Source: Rubrivivax sp. (GTDB taxonomy: Bacteria > Pseudomonadota > Gammaproteobacteria > Burkholderiales > Burkholderiaceae_C). From it: a DNA stretch of 64,000 nt. Positions 25,168-33,252 of this stretch are shown here, piece by piece. The notes beneath the pieces were generated by a model, which saw nothing but the letters and a program-made list of their open reading frames with translations, was not told the origin of the DNA and did no database searches. Within the stretch, counting starts at the first letter, position 1. Each line of letters begins with the position of its first letter. Made by a program: the position numbers and the translations under genes. The stretch lies in contig JADJYX010000001.1 of the NCBI GenBank assembly GCA_016719535.1, forward strand, positions 744,001-808,000, in the 5' to 3' direction.

Positions 25168-26553
25168 ATGAACCCCTTGAACCGCAGGCTGATCCACGGG
25201 CTGGTTCGCCTGAGTCCCCGCTTCCTGCCGTTTGCCGACGCCGCCACGCCCGACCTGCCGCTGTCGCGGCTGCTGCGGCTGTCGCTGTTCCAGGTGTCGG
25301 TCGGCATGGCCCTGGTGCTGCTGATCGGCACCCTGAACCGGGTCATGATCGTCGAGCTGGGCGTGCCGGCGGCGCTGGTGGCGGTGATGGTGTCGCTGCC
25401 CGTGCTGTTCGCGCCCCTGCGTGCGGTCATCGGCTTCAAGTCCGACACCCACCACTCGGCACTGGGCTGGCGGCGGGTGCCCTTCATCTGGCGCGGCACC
25501 CTGGTGCAGTTCGGCGGGCTGGCGATCATGCCGTTTGCGCTGCTCGTGCTGTCGGGTGGCGGCCAGGCCCACCAATGGCCGGTGTGGGTCGGCCAGGTGG
25601 CCGCAGGGCTGGCCTTCCTGCTGGTGGGCGCAGGGCTGCACACCATCCAGACCGCCGGCCTGGCCCTGGCCACCGACCTCGCACCGGTGGAGTCGCAGCC
25701 CCAGGTGGTCGGGCTGATGTACGTGATGCTGCTGCTGGGCACCATCGTCAGCGCCATGCTCTTCGGCTGGCTGCTCGAGGACTTCAGCCCGGGCAAGCTG
25801 ATCTCGGTCATCCAGGGTGCCGCCGTGGCGACCCTCGTGCTCAACCTGGTCGCGCTGTGGAAGCAGGAGACGCGCCGCCCGCCGCGTGGCGCGGTGCGCG
25901 GTCCCGACCCCGGCTTCGGGGAATCCTGGGGCCTCTTCCTGCAGGGAGACCACGCGCGGCGGCGGCTGCTGGCCGTGGGCCTCGGCACCATGGCCTTCAG
26001 CATGCAGGACGTGCTGCTCGAACCCTACGGCGGCCAGGTGCTGGGCCTGAGCGTGGCCGATACCACCAAGCTGACGGCGACGCTGGCGCTGGGCGGGCTG
26101 CTCGGCTTCGGCCTCGCGTCACGCGTGCTGGGGCGTGGTGCCGACCCCTTCCGCATCGGCTGCTGGGGCGCGCTGTGCGGCGTGCCGGCCTTCGGGGCGG
26201 TGATGGTGGCGGCGCCCATGGCCTCGCCGCTGCTGTTCGGCGCCGGCGTGATGGCGATCGGCTTCGGCGGCGGGCTCTTCAGCCACGGCACGCTGACGGC
26301 CACCATGAACCTCGCGCCGCGCGACCAGGTCGGCCTGGCGCTGGGGGCCTGGGGCGCGGTGCAGGCCACGGCGGCGGGCGTGGCGGTGGCGATCGGCGGC
26401 GTCATCCGCGACGTGGCCAGCGGCTGGCTGAGCGATCCCGCCTCGGGCTACATGCTGGTCTACGGCCTCGAGGTGCTGCTGCTGCTGGCCGCCCTGGCGG
26501 CCATGGCACCGCTGATGCGTCGCGCCGGGCGGCGCCTGGCGCCTGGCGTCTGA
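25168..26553 (+). CDS. pucC: PucC, LH2 assembly protein (MFS-like)
   Basis: This 461-residue membrane protein has about 12 spans and belongs to the PucC/LhaA/Bch2 family. The motif ALGWRRVPFIWRGTL near residue 105 and LATDLAP near residue 168 are shared with LhaA at 31770-33248. It helps insert or assemble light-harvesting polypeptides and pigments. I assign pucC rather than lhaA because it faces the pucBA genes. It converges with pucA and is separated from it by two hairpins. Confidence 0.88.
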   Translation: MNPLNRRLIHGLVRLSPRFLPFADAATPDLPLSRLLRLSLFQVSVGMALVLLIGTLNRVMIVELGVPAALVAVMVSLPVLFAPLRAVIGFKSDTHHSALGWRRVPFIWRGTLVQFGGLAIMPFALLVLSGGGQAHQWPVWVGQVAAGLAFLLVGAGLHTIQTAGLALATDLAPVESQPQVVGLMYVMLLLGTIVSAMLFGWLLEDFSPGKLISVIQGAAVATLVLNLVALWKQETRRPPRGAVRGPDPGFGESWGLFLQGDHARRRLLAVGLGTMAFSMQDVLLEPYGGQVLGLSVADTTKLTATLALGGLLGFGLASRVLGRGADPFRIGCWGALCGVPAFGAVMVAAPMASPLLFGAGVMAIGFGGGLFSHGTLTATMNLAPRDQVGLALGAWGAVQATAAGVAVAIGGVIRDVASGWLSDPASGYMLVYGLEVLLLLAALAAMAPLMRRAGRRLAPGV

Positions 26554-26581
26554 AACGCCGGCGCGACGCGCAAGGCAGGGC

Positions 26582-26605
26582 AGACAGCCCTCGCGAGGGT
26601 TGTCT
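26582..26605 (+). terminator. Hairpin terminator after pucC
   Basis: AGACAGCCCTC and GAGGGTTGTCT pair as an 11-bp stem (one G-U) with a 2-base centre, 28 bp after the pucC stop. A short TCT follows. It probably ends pucC transcription. Confidence 0.5.
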
Positions 26606-26635
26606 CGGCCGCGTGCGCCGGCGCGTCATGCAAAC

Positions 26636-26665
26636 GGGGGCCGGGTTCGGATGCCCCCGGCCCCC
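26636..26665. terminator. Bidirectional hairpin between pucC and pucA
   Basis: GGGGGCCGGG and CCCGGCCCCC form a perfect 10-bp stem around a 10-base loop. It lies between convergent genes and 27 bp after the pucA stop on the minus strand, so it can serve either transcript. Confidence 0.55.
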
Positions 26666-26691
26666 GAGGGGTGCTCGCCACGGTGGCTCCG

Positions 26692-26967
26692 CTACTTCCG
26701 GGCCGGCGGCGAGTGCTGCGCCACCACCACCGCGGTGTCGGCCGACGGGGTGGCCGCCACCGGCGCTGCCAGGGGTGCCATGGGCGCGGCCGGCTGCGTC
26801 ACCGCCGCCGTCTTCGGGGCCGCCTTGCCGTTGTAGTACTGCTTGTACCAGCCAGCGTTGCTGAGCACCGCGGCGTGCACGCACAGCGCGATGATGGTCA
26901 CACCGCCCAGGAAGGCGGGCAGCCCGACGGTGGGCTTGACGACGAGCCAGATCTTTCCTTGGTTCAT
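26692..26967 (-). CDS. pucA: LH2 alpha polypeptide PucA with Ala/Pro-rich tail
   Basis: This 91-residue protein starts MNQGKIWLVVKPTVGLPAFL, the LH2 alpha signature, and has one membrane span with the His ligand in ALCVHAAVLS. After the usual end near residue 50 it continues with about 40 residues rich in Ala, Pro, Thr and Val. A C-terminal Ala/Pro-rich hydrophobic extension is known from Rubrivivax gelatinosus LH2 alpha; this one appears longer than the roughly 20 residues I recall there. It follows pucB by 10 bp. Confidence 0.93.
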   Translation of the reverse strand: MNQGKIWLVVKPTVGLPAFLGGVTIIALCVHAAVLSNAGWYKQYYNGKAAPKTAAVTQPAAPMAPLAAPVAATPSADTAVVVAQHSPPARK

Positions 26968-26977
26968 GGCCTGCCCC

Positions 26978-27133
26978 TCAATGCAACCACGGGGTGTAGA
27001 TGTACGCGAGCAGGTGCGCCAGCGCGGCGATGAAGCCGAACAGGCGTGTGCCCTCGATCACGTGCCGATGCAGCTCCTCGGCTTCCGGCAAGGTCAAGCC
27101 AGTGGGCCAGACCCGGTTGGGATCAATTTCCAT
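26978..27133 (-). CDS. pucB: LH2 beta polypeptide PucB
   Basis: This 51-residue polypeptide reads MEIDPNRVWPTGLTLPEAEE at its start and AHLLAYIYTPWLH at its end. The sequence includes ELHRHVIEGTRLFG, the LH2 beta hallmark with the B800/B850 region histidines. GGAGAG lies 7 bases before the ATG. It is the first gene of pucBA. The gene is clear although very short. Confidence 0.95.
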   Translation of the reverse strand: MEIDPNRVWPTGLTLPEAEELHRHVIEGTRLFGFIAALAHLLAYIYTPWLH

Positions 27134-27229
27134 AGCGACTCTCCTTCACGGTCTGAACGACCAGTTCGTGCTGAACCCGCACGCGGGCTCGCGGGTGCCG
27201 GTGCGGCCCCGCGTCCTCCTCGCCACATG

Positions 27230-27247
27230 TGTAAAGTTAGATAGACA
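27230..27247 (-). promoter_or_regulatory. PpsR operator 1 of pucBA
   Basis: TGTAAAGTTAGATAGACA on the plus strand is a perfect TGT-N12-ACA match. It sits inside a larger dyad, CACATGTG on the left and CACATGTG on the right, which extends the symmetry beyond the PpsR consensus. Confidence 0.8.
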
Positions 27248-27255
27248 CATGTGAC

Positions 27256-27273
27256 TGTTACTGTACGTTGACA
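27256..27273 (-). promoter_or_regulatory. PpsR operator 2 of pucBA
   Basis: TGTTACTGTACGTTGACA is a second perfect TGT-N12-ACA site, 26 bp centre-to-centre from operator 1. Paired sites are typical where PpsR binds cooperatively at puc promoters. Confidence 0.78.
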
Positions 27274-27314
27274 CCGAGGTCGAGTCAACGAGAACCGTCA
27301 GCGTGATGACCCGC

Positions 27315-27339
27315 GTGATCGATCCGCCTGATCGATCAC
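27315..27339. repeat. Perfect dyad GTGATCGATC-N5-GATCGATCAC
   Basis: Two 10-bp perfect arms flank CGCCT. It lies 51 bp downstream of the last gene of the long puh operon and upstream of the pucBA operators, so it may end that operon or bind a regulator. No T-run follows on the minus strand. Confidence 0.5.
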
Positions 27340-27389
27340 CGACCCCGGGCCCCGAGCCGTCGGCCGCTGCCGTGGTCCTTCGCTGCGTC

Positions 27390-27737
27390 TCATCCGACCG
27401 CGCCGAACGGCAGCACGCCGAGCGAGACGGCCGCCAGCGCGGCGATGGGCATGAGCGCACCCACCGCGGCCAGCACCCGGTGCAGGCGTGACGGTGGCCG
27501 GCGCCACCACACCCAGGCGGCATGGCCGGCGCCCCAGGGGGCACCGACGAAGAGCACGAAGACGATGGTCGGCAGGCCCCCCGGGACCGGCGCGCCGGCG
27601 GCGGCCGCCTGCCAGGCCAGCGCCAGCAGGGCCAGCGCGGCGCCGACGATCAGCAGCGTCAGCGTGCCGGCGACGGGGTGCGCGGGCAGACCGTCGTCGG
27701 TGCGGGCACGGGCGGCGGCCAGGTTGCTGGGGGACAT
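27390..27737 (-). CDS. Small three-span membrane protein downstream of puhE
   Basis: This 115-residue protein has three predicted membrane spans (about residues 23-46, 53-77 and 83-112), the second ending in a Trp-rich HAAWVWWRR. Its N-terminus (MSPSNLAAARARTDD) is short and cytosolic-looking. It starts 30 bp after the puhE stop on the same strand and is the last gene of the bchF-puhE operon, so it is probably expressed with photosynthesis genes. I do not recognise the family. A role in photosynthetic membrane assembly is only suggested by location. Confidence 0.65.
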   Translation of the reverse strand: MSPSNLAAARARTDDGLPAHPVAGTLTLLIVGAALALLALAWQAAAAGAPVPGGLPTIVFVLFVGAPWGAGHAAWVWWRRPPSRLHRVLAAVGALMPIAALAAVSLGVLPFGAVG

Positions 27738-27766
27738 GGCGTGGAACCTCCTGCCTTCACGAGCGC

Positions 27767-28570
27767 TCAGGCGGGCGGGGTCAGCGGCGGCTCCGCGGCC
27801 GGCGCGGCATGCGAGCGAAGGCCCCAGCGCCACAGCGCCTCGGTGGGCAGGGGCAGCACCAGCAGCCAGTGCTCCAGCGCCCCCAGCGCCAGCAGGCTGC
27901 CGACCAGCGCCAGGCCGACCGCTGCGCCGCCGGCATGCGGGCTGCCGGCCTCGAGCAGCGACCACCACACGGCCACCGCGGTGGCGGTGGAGATCGTCAC
28001 CGAGAACGGAAACAGCACGTTCATCGGCCGGCGCTGGAAATAGGTCTTCAGGTAGGCCAGGTGATCGGGCAGGAAGTTTTCACCCAGGTTGCGCACGCCC
28101 AGGAAGACATTGAGCTTGGCGCTCTGGCGCATGCCCCAGAGTGCGAGGAAGGTCCACCAGCCGGTGCGGTTGGCACCGTCGCCGACGCAGGCCCACACCG
28201 CGATGGCCAGCACGATGAGCGCCAGCTCGTGGTACAGCACCGCCTGCAGCGCGAAGCCGAAGCGGCGCGCACCCTGTGCGCCCAGCGGGCAGGCCGCGCG
28301 CCGCGGGCCGGTGACCCAGCCGAGCAGGAAGGCCACCTCCTGCCAGGCCCAGACCAGCAGCGCACAGGTGAAGGCGCAGTAGGCGCCGGCGGCGCTGGTA
28401 TCGCCGCGTGTATGCACCAGGCCCCACAGCGCGCCGCCCAGCAGCACCGTCGTCCAGCCCATGGTGTGGCGGAAGGTGTGCCTGGGCAGGCCGTCGAGGT
28501 AGAGGATGGCGCCGGTGCTGAACCACCACGCGAACAGCGTGTAGACGACGGTCCAGCCCAGCGGATCCAT
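27767..28570 (-). CDS. puhE: PuhE, photosynthetic complex assembly protein
   Basis: This 267-residue integral membrane protein has about seven spans and the PuhE-type N-terminus (MDPLGWTVVYTLFAWWFSTG). PuhE is thought to modulate bacteriochlorophyll supply and reaction centre assembly. The gene lies 24 bp after acsF, in the order puhA-puhB-puhC-acsF-puhE seen in many purple bacteria. Function rests on family and position. Confidence 0.88.
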   Translation of the reverse strand: MDPLGWTVVYTLFAWWFSTGAILYLDGLPRHTFRHTMGWTTVLLGGALWGLVHTRGDTSAAGAYCAFTCALLVWAWQEVAFLLGWVTGPRRAACPLGAQGARRFGFALQAVLYHELALIVLAIAVWACVGDGANRTGWWTFLALWGMRQSAKLNVFLGVRNLGENFLPDHLAYLKTYFQRRPMNVLFPFSVTISTATAVAVWWSLLEAGSPHAGGAAVGLALVGSLLALGALEHWLLVLPLPTEALWRWGLRSHAAPAAEPPLTPPA

Positions 28571-28594
28571 GCGCTTGCGTGTGGGGTGTATCGA

Positions 28595-29680
28595 CTACCA
28601 GGCCGGTGCCACGCGCACCTGCTGCGGCAGGTCGTGGCGCTTGACCGGCAGCAGGTACAACCGGGCGAAGGTGCCGAAGGCCGCCAGGTGGCAGGCCGCG
28701 GCCTTTACCCGGCCCAGCAGGCCGCGCTGCTTGGCCGCTTCGGCCGCGACGCTCAGTTCGCGCAGCCGTTCCAGGCCGGCGCGGAAGACCGGGTGGTCGG
28801 TGTCCAGCGACAGCGGGAAGACCTGACGCGAGATCTCGCTGGTGATGCGGAAGACCTCGTAGTCATAGTCCTTCGTGTCGATGCCCATGGCCTTGTGCAT
28901 CTCGGGCCGCTGGTGGTCACGCACATACATCGTGGCGTAGACGGCGAGCAGGAAGAAGCGGATCCACAGCGTATTGCCGCCGCGCAGCAGGTGCGGGTGG
29001 GCGCGCAGGATGAGCGCAAAGCTCTCGCCGTGGCGGAATTCGTCGTTGCACCAGCGCTCGAACCAGCGAAAGATGGGGTGGAAGCGCTTCTCGGGGTGGC
29101 GCTCGAGCTGGCGGAAGATGGTGATGTAGCGCGCGTAGCCGATCTTCTCCGACAGGTAGGTGGCGTAGAAGATGTATTTGGGCTTGAAGTAGGTGTAGCG
29201 CTTGGTGCGCTTGAGGTCACCGAGGTCGATGCCCAGGCCGTAGTCCTTCAGGCTCTGGTTGATGAAGCCGGCGTGGCGCGACTCGTCGCGCGCCATGAAG
29301 GTCATCACCTTCTTGATCTCGGGGTTGGTGACGGCCTTCCTGATCTCGTTGTAGAGCACGCAGCCGCTGAATTCGCTGGTACAGCTGCTGATCAGGAAGT
29401 CGAGGAACTCCTGCCTCAGCGCCGGCGGCAGCTCGCGGATCTCGGCGGCAAATTCCGGTGTGCGCTGGAAGTGGTCGTGGTTGTTGTCGCCTTCGTATTC
29501 GGCCATCACGGCGTCCCACTCGGCGCGCACCGGGCTCACGTCGATGGCATCCATCGCCTGGTAGTCGGTGGTGTAGAAGCGCGGCGTCAGCAACGTGCTC
29601 GCCTTGGCGCGCGCGGCGGCATCGTCGGGGCTCTGGATGCGGGCGGTGATGGTGGCGGTTCCGGCGTCGGGGGGGGCCAT
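28595..29680 (-). CDS. acsF: Aerobic Mg-protoporphyrin IX monomethyl ester cyclase AcsF
   Basis: This 361-residue diiron protein has the carboxylate-His motifs DESRHAGF and DEFRHGESFA, with further Glu ligands in the N-terminal half. It makes ring E using molecular oxygen. The gene lies in the puh operon between puhC and puhE. Having both AcsF and BchE lets the cell make bacteriochlorophyll with and without oxygen, as reported for Rubrivivax gelatinosus. Confidence 0.95.
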   Translation of the reverse strand: MAPPDAGTATITARIQSPDDAAARAKASTLLTPRFYTTDYQAMDAIDVSPVRAEWDAVMAEYEGDNNHDHFQRTPEFAAEIRELPPALRQEFLDFLISSCTSEFSGCVLYNEIRKAVTNPEIKKVMTFMARDESRHAGFINQSLKDYGLGIDLGDLKRTKRYTYFKPKYIFYATYLSEKIGYARYITIFRQLERHPEKRFHPIFRWFERWCNDEFRHGESFALILRAHPHLLRGGNTLWIRFFLLAVYATMYVRDHQRPEMHKAMGIDTKDYDYEVFRITSEISRQVFPLSLDTDHPVFRAGLERLRELSVAAEAAKQRGLLGRVKAAACHLAAFGTFARLYLLPVKRHDLPQQVRVAPAW

Positions 29681-29714
29681 GGGGTATCTCCAGCTGTGGG
29701 GGTGCCGGGGTGAT

Positions 29715-30188
29715 TCAGCGCGGCGCCGACGCGGTCGGCAGCAGGCGCGCGAAGACCGCGACGTTGCTCGGCCCGAAGGCCGAGAGGTCCATGCGCCGGC
29801 CGGTGGCCGGGTCTTCCAGCGTCAGCCGGCCGTCGGGGTGGGCCAGCACGCGAAACGGCTGCTCGGCGCCCAGGCCATGCTGGCGGCGTTCGCGCACCAG
29901 CGCGCGCAGCGTGCCGCGCAGAAAGCCGCCGGTGCCGGGTTCGGCGATGGCCAGCACGCGGCCGCTGCCGGCCTCGCGCACCACCACCGCGCCGTCGTCG
30001 CGGTCTTCGAAGCGCGCTTCGACGGCGGCGGTCACGGGCTCGCCGACGCGTGCGCTGCTGTTGGTGGCCAGTCCGGCCATGCGCGCGCCGGCCACTGCCA
30101 GCAGCGTGACCAGCACCAGGGCGCCGGCGGCGACGATGGGTGCGCGCGGAATGGCATGGGCATCGTGGGGGTGGGCGTGCGTGCTCAT
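29715..30188 (-). CDS. puhC: PuhC, photosynthetic complex assembly protein
   Basis: This 157-residue protein has a His-rich N-terminus (MSTHAHPHDAHAIPRAP), one membrane span (about residues 18-38) and a periplasmic domain of about 115 residues with VVVREAGSGRVLAI and FLRGTLRALVRERR. PuhC assists RC-LH1 organisation. I take ATG 30188; the frame is open further upstream but overlaps puhB. It is flanked by puhB and acsF in the usual order. Confidence 0.88.
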   Translation of the reverse strand: MSTHAHPHDAHAIPRAPIVAAGALVLVTLLAVAGARMAGLATNSSARVGEPVTAAVEARFEDRDDGAVVVREAGSGRVLAIAEPGTGGFLRGTLRALVRERRQHGLGAEQPFRVLAHPDGRLTLEDPATGRRMDLSAFGPSNVAVFARLLPTASAPR

Positions 30189-30211
30189 GGTGTCGGTCTC
30201 GGGCGGCTGTC

Positions 30212-30895
30212 TCAAGTCGCGTTGGCCAGCGGCCTTGCGGTCGTCGCGCCGGCGCGGTGGCCGCTGGCCAGCGGGCGCAGCGGCGCCACGTCCTGGCCGG
30301 CGTGGCGGGCCAGGGCCTGGCCCAGCAGCTGCGCGACGCCGGCGGCATCGGGCAGCGCGCGCAGCAGCGGCTGCGGGCGCCTGAGCTGCCAGGGCCGCGC
30401 ATGCGGCCACAGGTGCAGGTAGGCGATGCGCTCGCCCGCGGCCAGCGTGATGGCGATGTCGCCATGGCCTTGCGGGTCAGCGGGCTCGAGGCGCAGCGCG
30501 GCCGACTCGATGCGCGCGAAGGGCAGGTTGAAGGTGACCGTCAGCACGATGCCCAGGCGCAGCACCAGCCGGCGGTCGGTCAGCGTATAGATCGTCGTGC
30601 GCGCGCTCATCCACGCCAGCAGCAGCGTCAGCCCCAGGCCCAGCGCCGCCAGCGGCAGCGTGACGGCCAGGTCGCGCAGCAGCGCCGCGGCGCCGCCGCC
30701 ATCGACCAGGGTGCCGGCGATGCGCCAGGCCAGCAGCAGCCCGAAATACACCGCCAGCTTGCGCACGTGGAAGGCGCGGCGCGCCAGCAGCAGCCAGTCG
30801 GGGCTGCCCTGCCAGAGCAGCGTCTCGCCCGGCGGCAGGGGTTCGGGCAGGCCGCGTGCGGCCTCGTATTCGTGTTCCTGCACCGCGTGGCTCAT
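30212..30895 (-). CDS. puhB: PuhB, reaction centre assembly protein (PH-like domain)
   Basis: This 227-residue protein has a cytosolic N-terminus (GETLLWQGSPDWLLLARRAF), membrane spans at about 47-65 and 80-105, and a bacterial PH-like domain with TIYTLTDRRLVLRLG. PuhB helps assemble the reaction centre. ATG 30895 is favoured over an in-frame start at 30919 because the conserved N-terminus begins there. It follows puhA by 58 bp. Confidence 0.9.
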   Translation of the reverse strand: MSHAVQEHEYEAARGLPEPLPPGETLLWQGSPDWLLLARRAFHVRKLAVYFGLLLAWRIAGTLVDGGGAAALLRDLAVTLPLAALGLGLTLLLAWMSARTTIYTLTDRRLVLRLGIVLTVTFNLPFARIESAALRLEPADPQGHGDIAITLAAGERIAYLHLWPHARPWQLRRPQPLLRALPDAAGVAQLLGQALARHAGQDVAPLRPLASGHRAGATTARPLANAT

Positions 30896-30953
30896 GGCAC
30901 AACCCTCCATGCTGCGCACGCCGGGGTGAGCGCCAGGGAGCGGCCGGTCGCGC

Positions 30954-31727
30954 TCACAGCAGCGGCTCCTGCCGCGACGGCGTGGCGTACAGCGTGCCGG
31001 CGCCGTAGTAGGCGACGATGCGGTCTTCTTCCAGGCGCGTGACGATGTCGGGCCTGGCGGTGCCCGGCGCGTTGGCCAGCTGGTGGCCGAGCACCGACTT
31101 CACCAGCACGCAGGGTTCACCCAGCGGGATGCGCGCCATCGTCATCGGCAGCATCACGCGGCGGCCGCCCGGCACCTCGACCTCGAGGTAGCGGAAGATG
31201 GCTTCCGAGCGGTCGATCCAGAGGTCGACCACGGTGCCGCCGCGCTGCTGGTCGGCGCCGAAGACCGGGTAGCCGCGCGGATCGGGGTCGTTGTGCGAGA
31301 CACCCATCCCGGGCACCGCGCGCAGCGGCAGCAGCCGCGGCGTGCCGTCGTCGAAGACGATGTCGGGCACGTCCTCGCGGCCGGACCAGCTGCCCGGGCC
31401 GACGCCGGCCAGCAGCGGGTCAGCCACCGGCACGATCGGCGAGCCGGGATAGTGATGCGTGGGCTGGCCGCCGACCAGGCCCTCGGGCTCGGGGCGCGGC
31501 ACGGTGCGCGTGCTGCCGTCGGCCAGGCGGAAGGTCTTGGGCGGTGGCACCTCGGGGAAGCCCTGCACCACCACGCGACCGCCGTTGCCGTCGTAGCGCA
31601 GCGGGTAGCCTTCGCGCTTGTCCTCGCGGTGCAGGTAATAGACCAGCCCGGCGAAGAAGACCCAGAACGCATACAGCACGACCTGAGCGACGTCGATGCG
31701 GGCGGTGATGTCGCCGATGTAGTTCAT
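30954..31727 (-). CDS. puhA: Reaction centre H subunit PuhA
   Basis: This 257-residue protein has one N-terminal membrane span (DVAQVVLYAFWVFFAGLVYY) followed by REDKREGYPL, the H-subunit signature, and a cytoplasmic PRC-barrel domain (FGADQQRGGTVVDLWIDRSE). It caps the L and M subunits on the cytoplasmic side and helps proton delivery to QB. The gene follows lhaA in the long minus-strand operon. Confidence 0.96.
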   Translation of the reverse strand: MNYIGDITARIDVAQVVLYAFWVFFAGLVYYLHREDKREGYPLRYDGNGGRVVVQGFPEVPPPKTFRLADGSTRTVPRPEPEGLVGGQPTHHYPGSPIVPVADPLLAGVGPGSWSGREDVPDIVFDDGTPRLLPLRAVPGMGVSHNDPDPRGYPVFGADQQRGGTVVDLWIDRSEAIFRYLEVEVPGGRRVMLPMTMARIPLGEPCVLVKSVLGHQLANAPGTARPDIVTRLEEDRIVAYYGAGTLYATPSRQEPLL

Positions 31728-31769
31728 GGGGATTCTCCTTGCGTGGACATGGGGCTGGCGGCGCGCACC

Positions 31770-33248
31770 TCAGCCGGGAAACTCGGCCAGCCCGAAACGC
31801 GGGCCGGGGCCGTCCGCAGGTCGCGCCAGCGAGCGCACCAGCGGCCCGATGGCGATCAGCGTCGCGAACAGCAGCGCGATCTCGAGGTGGTAGACGAAGC
31901 TGTAGCCGGTGGCCGGGCTGGCCAGCGCCGGGCCGAAGGCGCCCTGCACCGCCAGCGCCGAGACGCCGTCGCGCAGCACACCGCCGAAGGCGATGGCGCC
32001 GCCGGCCGCGGTGGCCTGCACGGCGCCCCAGGCGCCCAGCGCCAGGCCGTGGCCGACGGCGCTGCCGCCGGGGGCGTCGTGCGCACCATCGAGGCCCATG
32101 GCGACGGTCAGCGTCGCCACCGCGAACAGGCCGCCACCGAAGCCGATCAGACCGGCACCGGCGCGCAGCAGCGCCGCCGACTGCAGCGGCTCGGCAAAGA
32201 TGACGAACGCGAAGGCCACGATGCCGGCCAGCACGCCGCCGGCGGCCAGGCGCATGGGGTCGGCACCGCGCTGCAGCCAGCGCGCGGCCAGGCCGAAGGC
32301 CAGCAGCGAACCCGTGGCCAGCAGTCCGGTGAGCGCCGTGGTGTCGCCCACGCCCAGGCCCAGGATCTGGCCGCCATAGGGTTCGAGCAGGATGTCCTGC
32401 ATGCTGAAGGCCGCGCTGCCCAGGCCCACGGCCACCAGCAGGCGGCGTGCGTGCGGCCGCGCCACCAGCGCGCGCCAGGCGGTGCGGAAGGGCACGCGCG
32501 GGGTCTGCCGTGCGGCGGCGGCGCGGGCCTGGTCGCGCGGCTCCTGCTTCCACAGCGCGATGGCGTTGAGCAGCACCGCCAGCAGCGCCGAACCCTGGAT
32601 CACCTGCACCAGCCTCAGGTGCGAAAAGGGCGACAGCAGCCAGCTGAACAACGCGGCGGCAGCCACCATGCCCAGCAGCAGCGTGACATACAGCAGCGCC
32701 ACCACGCGCGGGCGCGTCGCGGCCGGTGCGAGGTCGGTGGCCAGCGCCAGCCCGGCGGTCTGCGTGGTGTGCAGCCCGGCGCCGATGAGCAGGAAGGCCA
32801 GCGCTGCCCCGGCCTGGCCGACCCAGGCCGGACCCTCGCCCTGGCCGGTGAGCACCAGCAGCGCAAAGGGCAGGATGGCCAGGCCGCCGAACAGCGCCAT
32901 CGAGCCGAACCACAGGTAGGGCACGCGGCGCCAGCCCAGCGCCGAGCGGTGGTGGTCGGAGCGGAAGCCCACCAGCGCGCGCAGCGGCGCAAAGACGATG
33001 GGCAGCGCCACCATCGCCGCCACCAGCGCCGCGCTGACGCCCAGCTCGACGATCATCACGCGGTTGAGCGTGCCGTTGAGCAGCACCAGCGCCATGCCCA
33101 CCGTCACCTGGAACAGCGACAGCCGCAGCAGCCGCGCCAGCGGCAGTTCGATGCTGGCGGCGTCGGCAAAGGGCAGGAAGCGCGTGCCCAGGCGCTGCCA
33201 GGCCTTGATGGCCAGGCCTTGCACCGAGGGACGCGCCGTGCGCTTCAT
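31770..33248 (-). CDS. lhaA: LhaA, LH1 assembly protein (PucC family)
   Basis: This 492-residue membrane protein has about 12 spans and is closely related to PucC in this window (shared ALGWRRVPYLWFGSM and LALATDLAP motifs). Its position between bchM and puhA identifies it as LhaA, needed for LH1 assembly. I take ATG 33248, four bases after the bchM stop; the frame is open upstream but overlaps bchM. A loop rich in Asp/Gly (GAHDAPGGSAVG) near residue 370 is not found in PucC. Confidence 0.92.
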   Translation of the reverse strand: MKRTARPSVQGLAIKAWQRLGTRFLPFADAASIELPLARLLRLSLFQVTVGMALVLLNGTLNRVMIVELGVSAALVAAMVALPIVFAPLRALVGFRSDHHRSALGWRRVPYLWFGSMALFGGLAILPFALLVLTGQGEGPAWVGQAGAALAFLLIGAGLHTTQTAGLALATDLAPAATRPRVVALLYVTLLLGMVAAAALFSWLLSPFSHLRLVQVIQGSALLAVLLNAIALWKQEPRDQARAAAARQTPRVPFRTAWRALVARPHARRLLVAVGLGSAAFSMQDILLEPYGGQILGLGVGDTTALTGLLATGSLLAFGLAARWLQRGADPMRLAAGGVLAGIVAFAFVIFAEPLQSAALLRAGAGLIGFGGGLFAVATLTVAMGLDGAHDAPGGSAVGHGLALGAWGAVQATAAGGAIAFGGVLRDGVSALAVQGAFGPALASPATGYSFVYHLEIALLFATLIAIGPLVRSLARPADGPGPRFGLAEFPG

Positions 33249-33252
33249 GGTG

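Larger units (their letters stand above)
27134..27389 (-). promoter_or_regulatory. pucBA upstream region
   Basis: This non-coding stretch between pucB and the end of the puh operon holds two perfect PpsR operators and a long perfect dyad at 27315-27339. The predicted pucBA leader is roughly 90-100 nt. The minus-strand segment TATCTA inside the first operator could be a -10 box, but no convincing -35 is seen. Confidence 0.55.
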
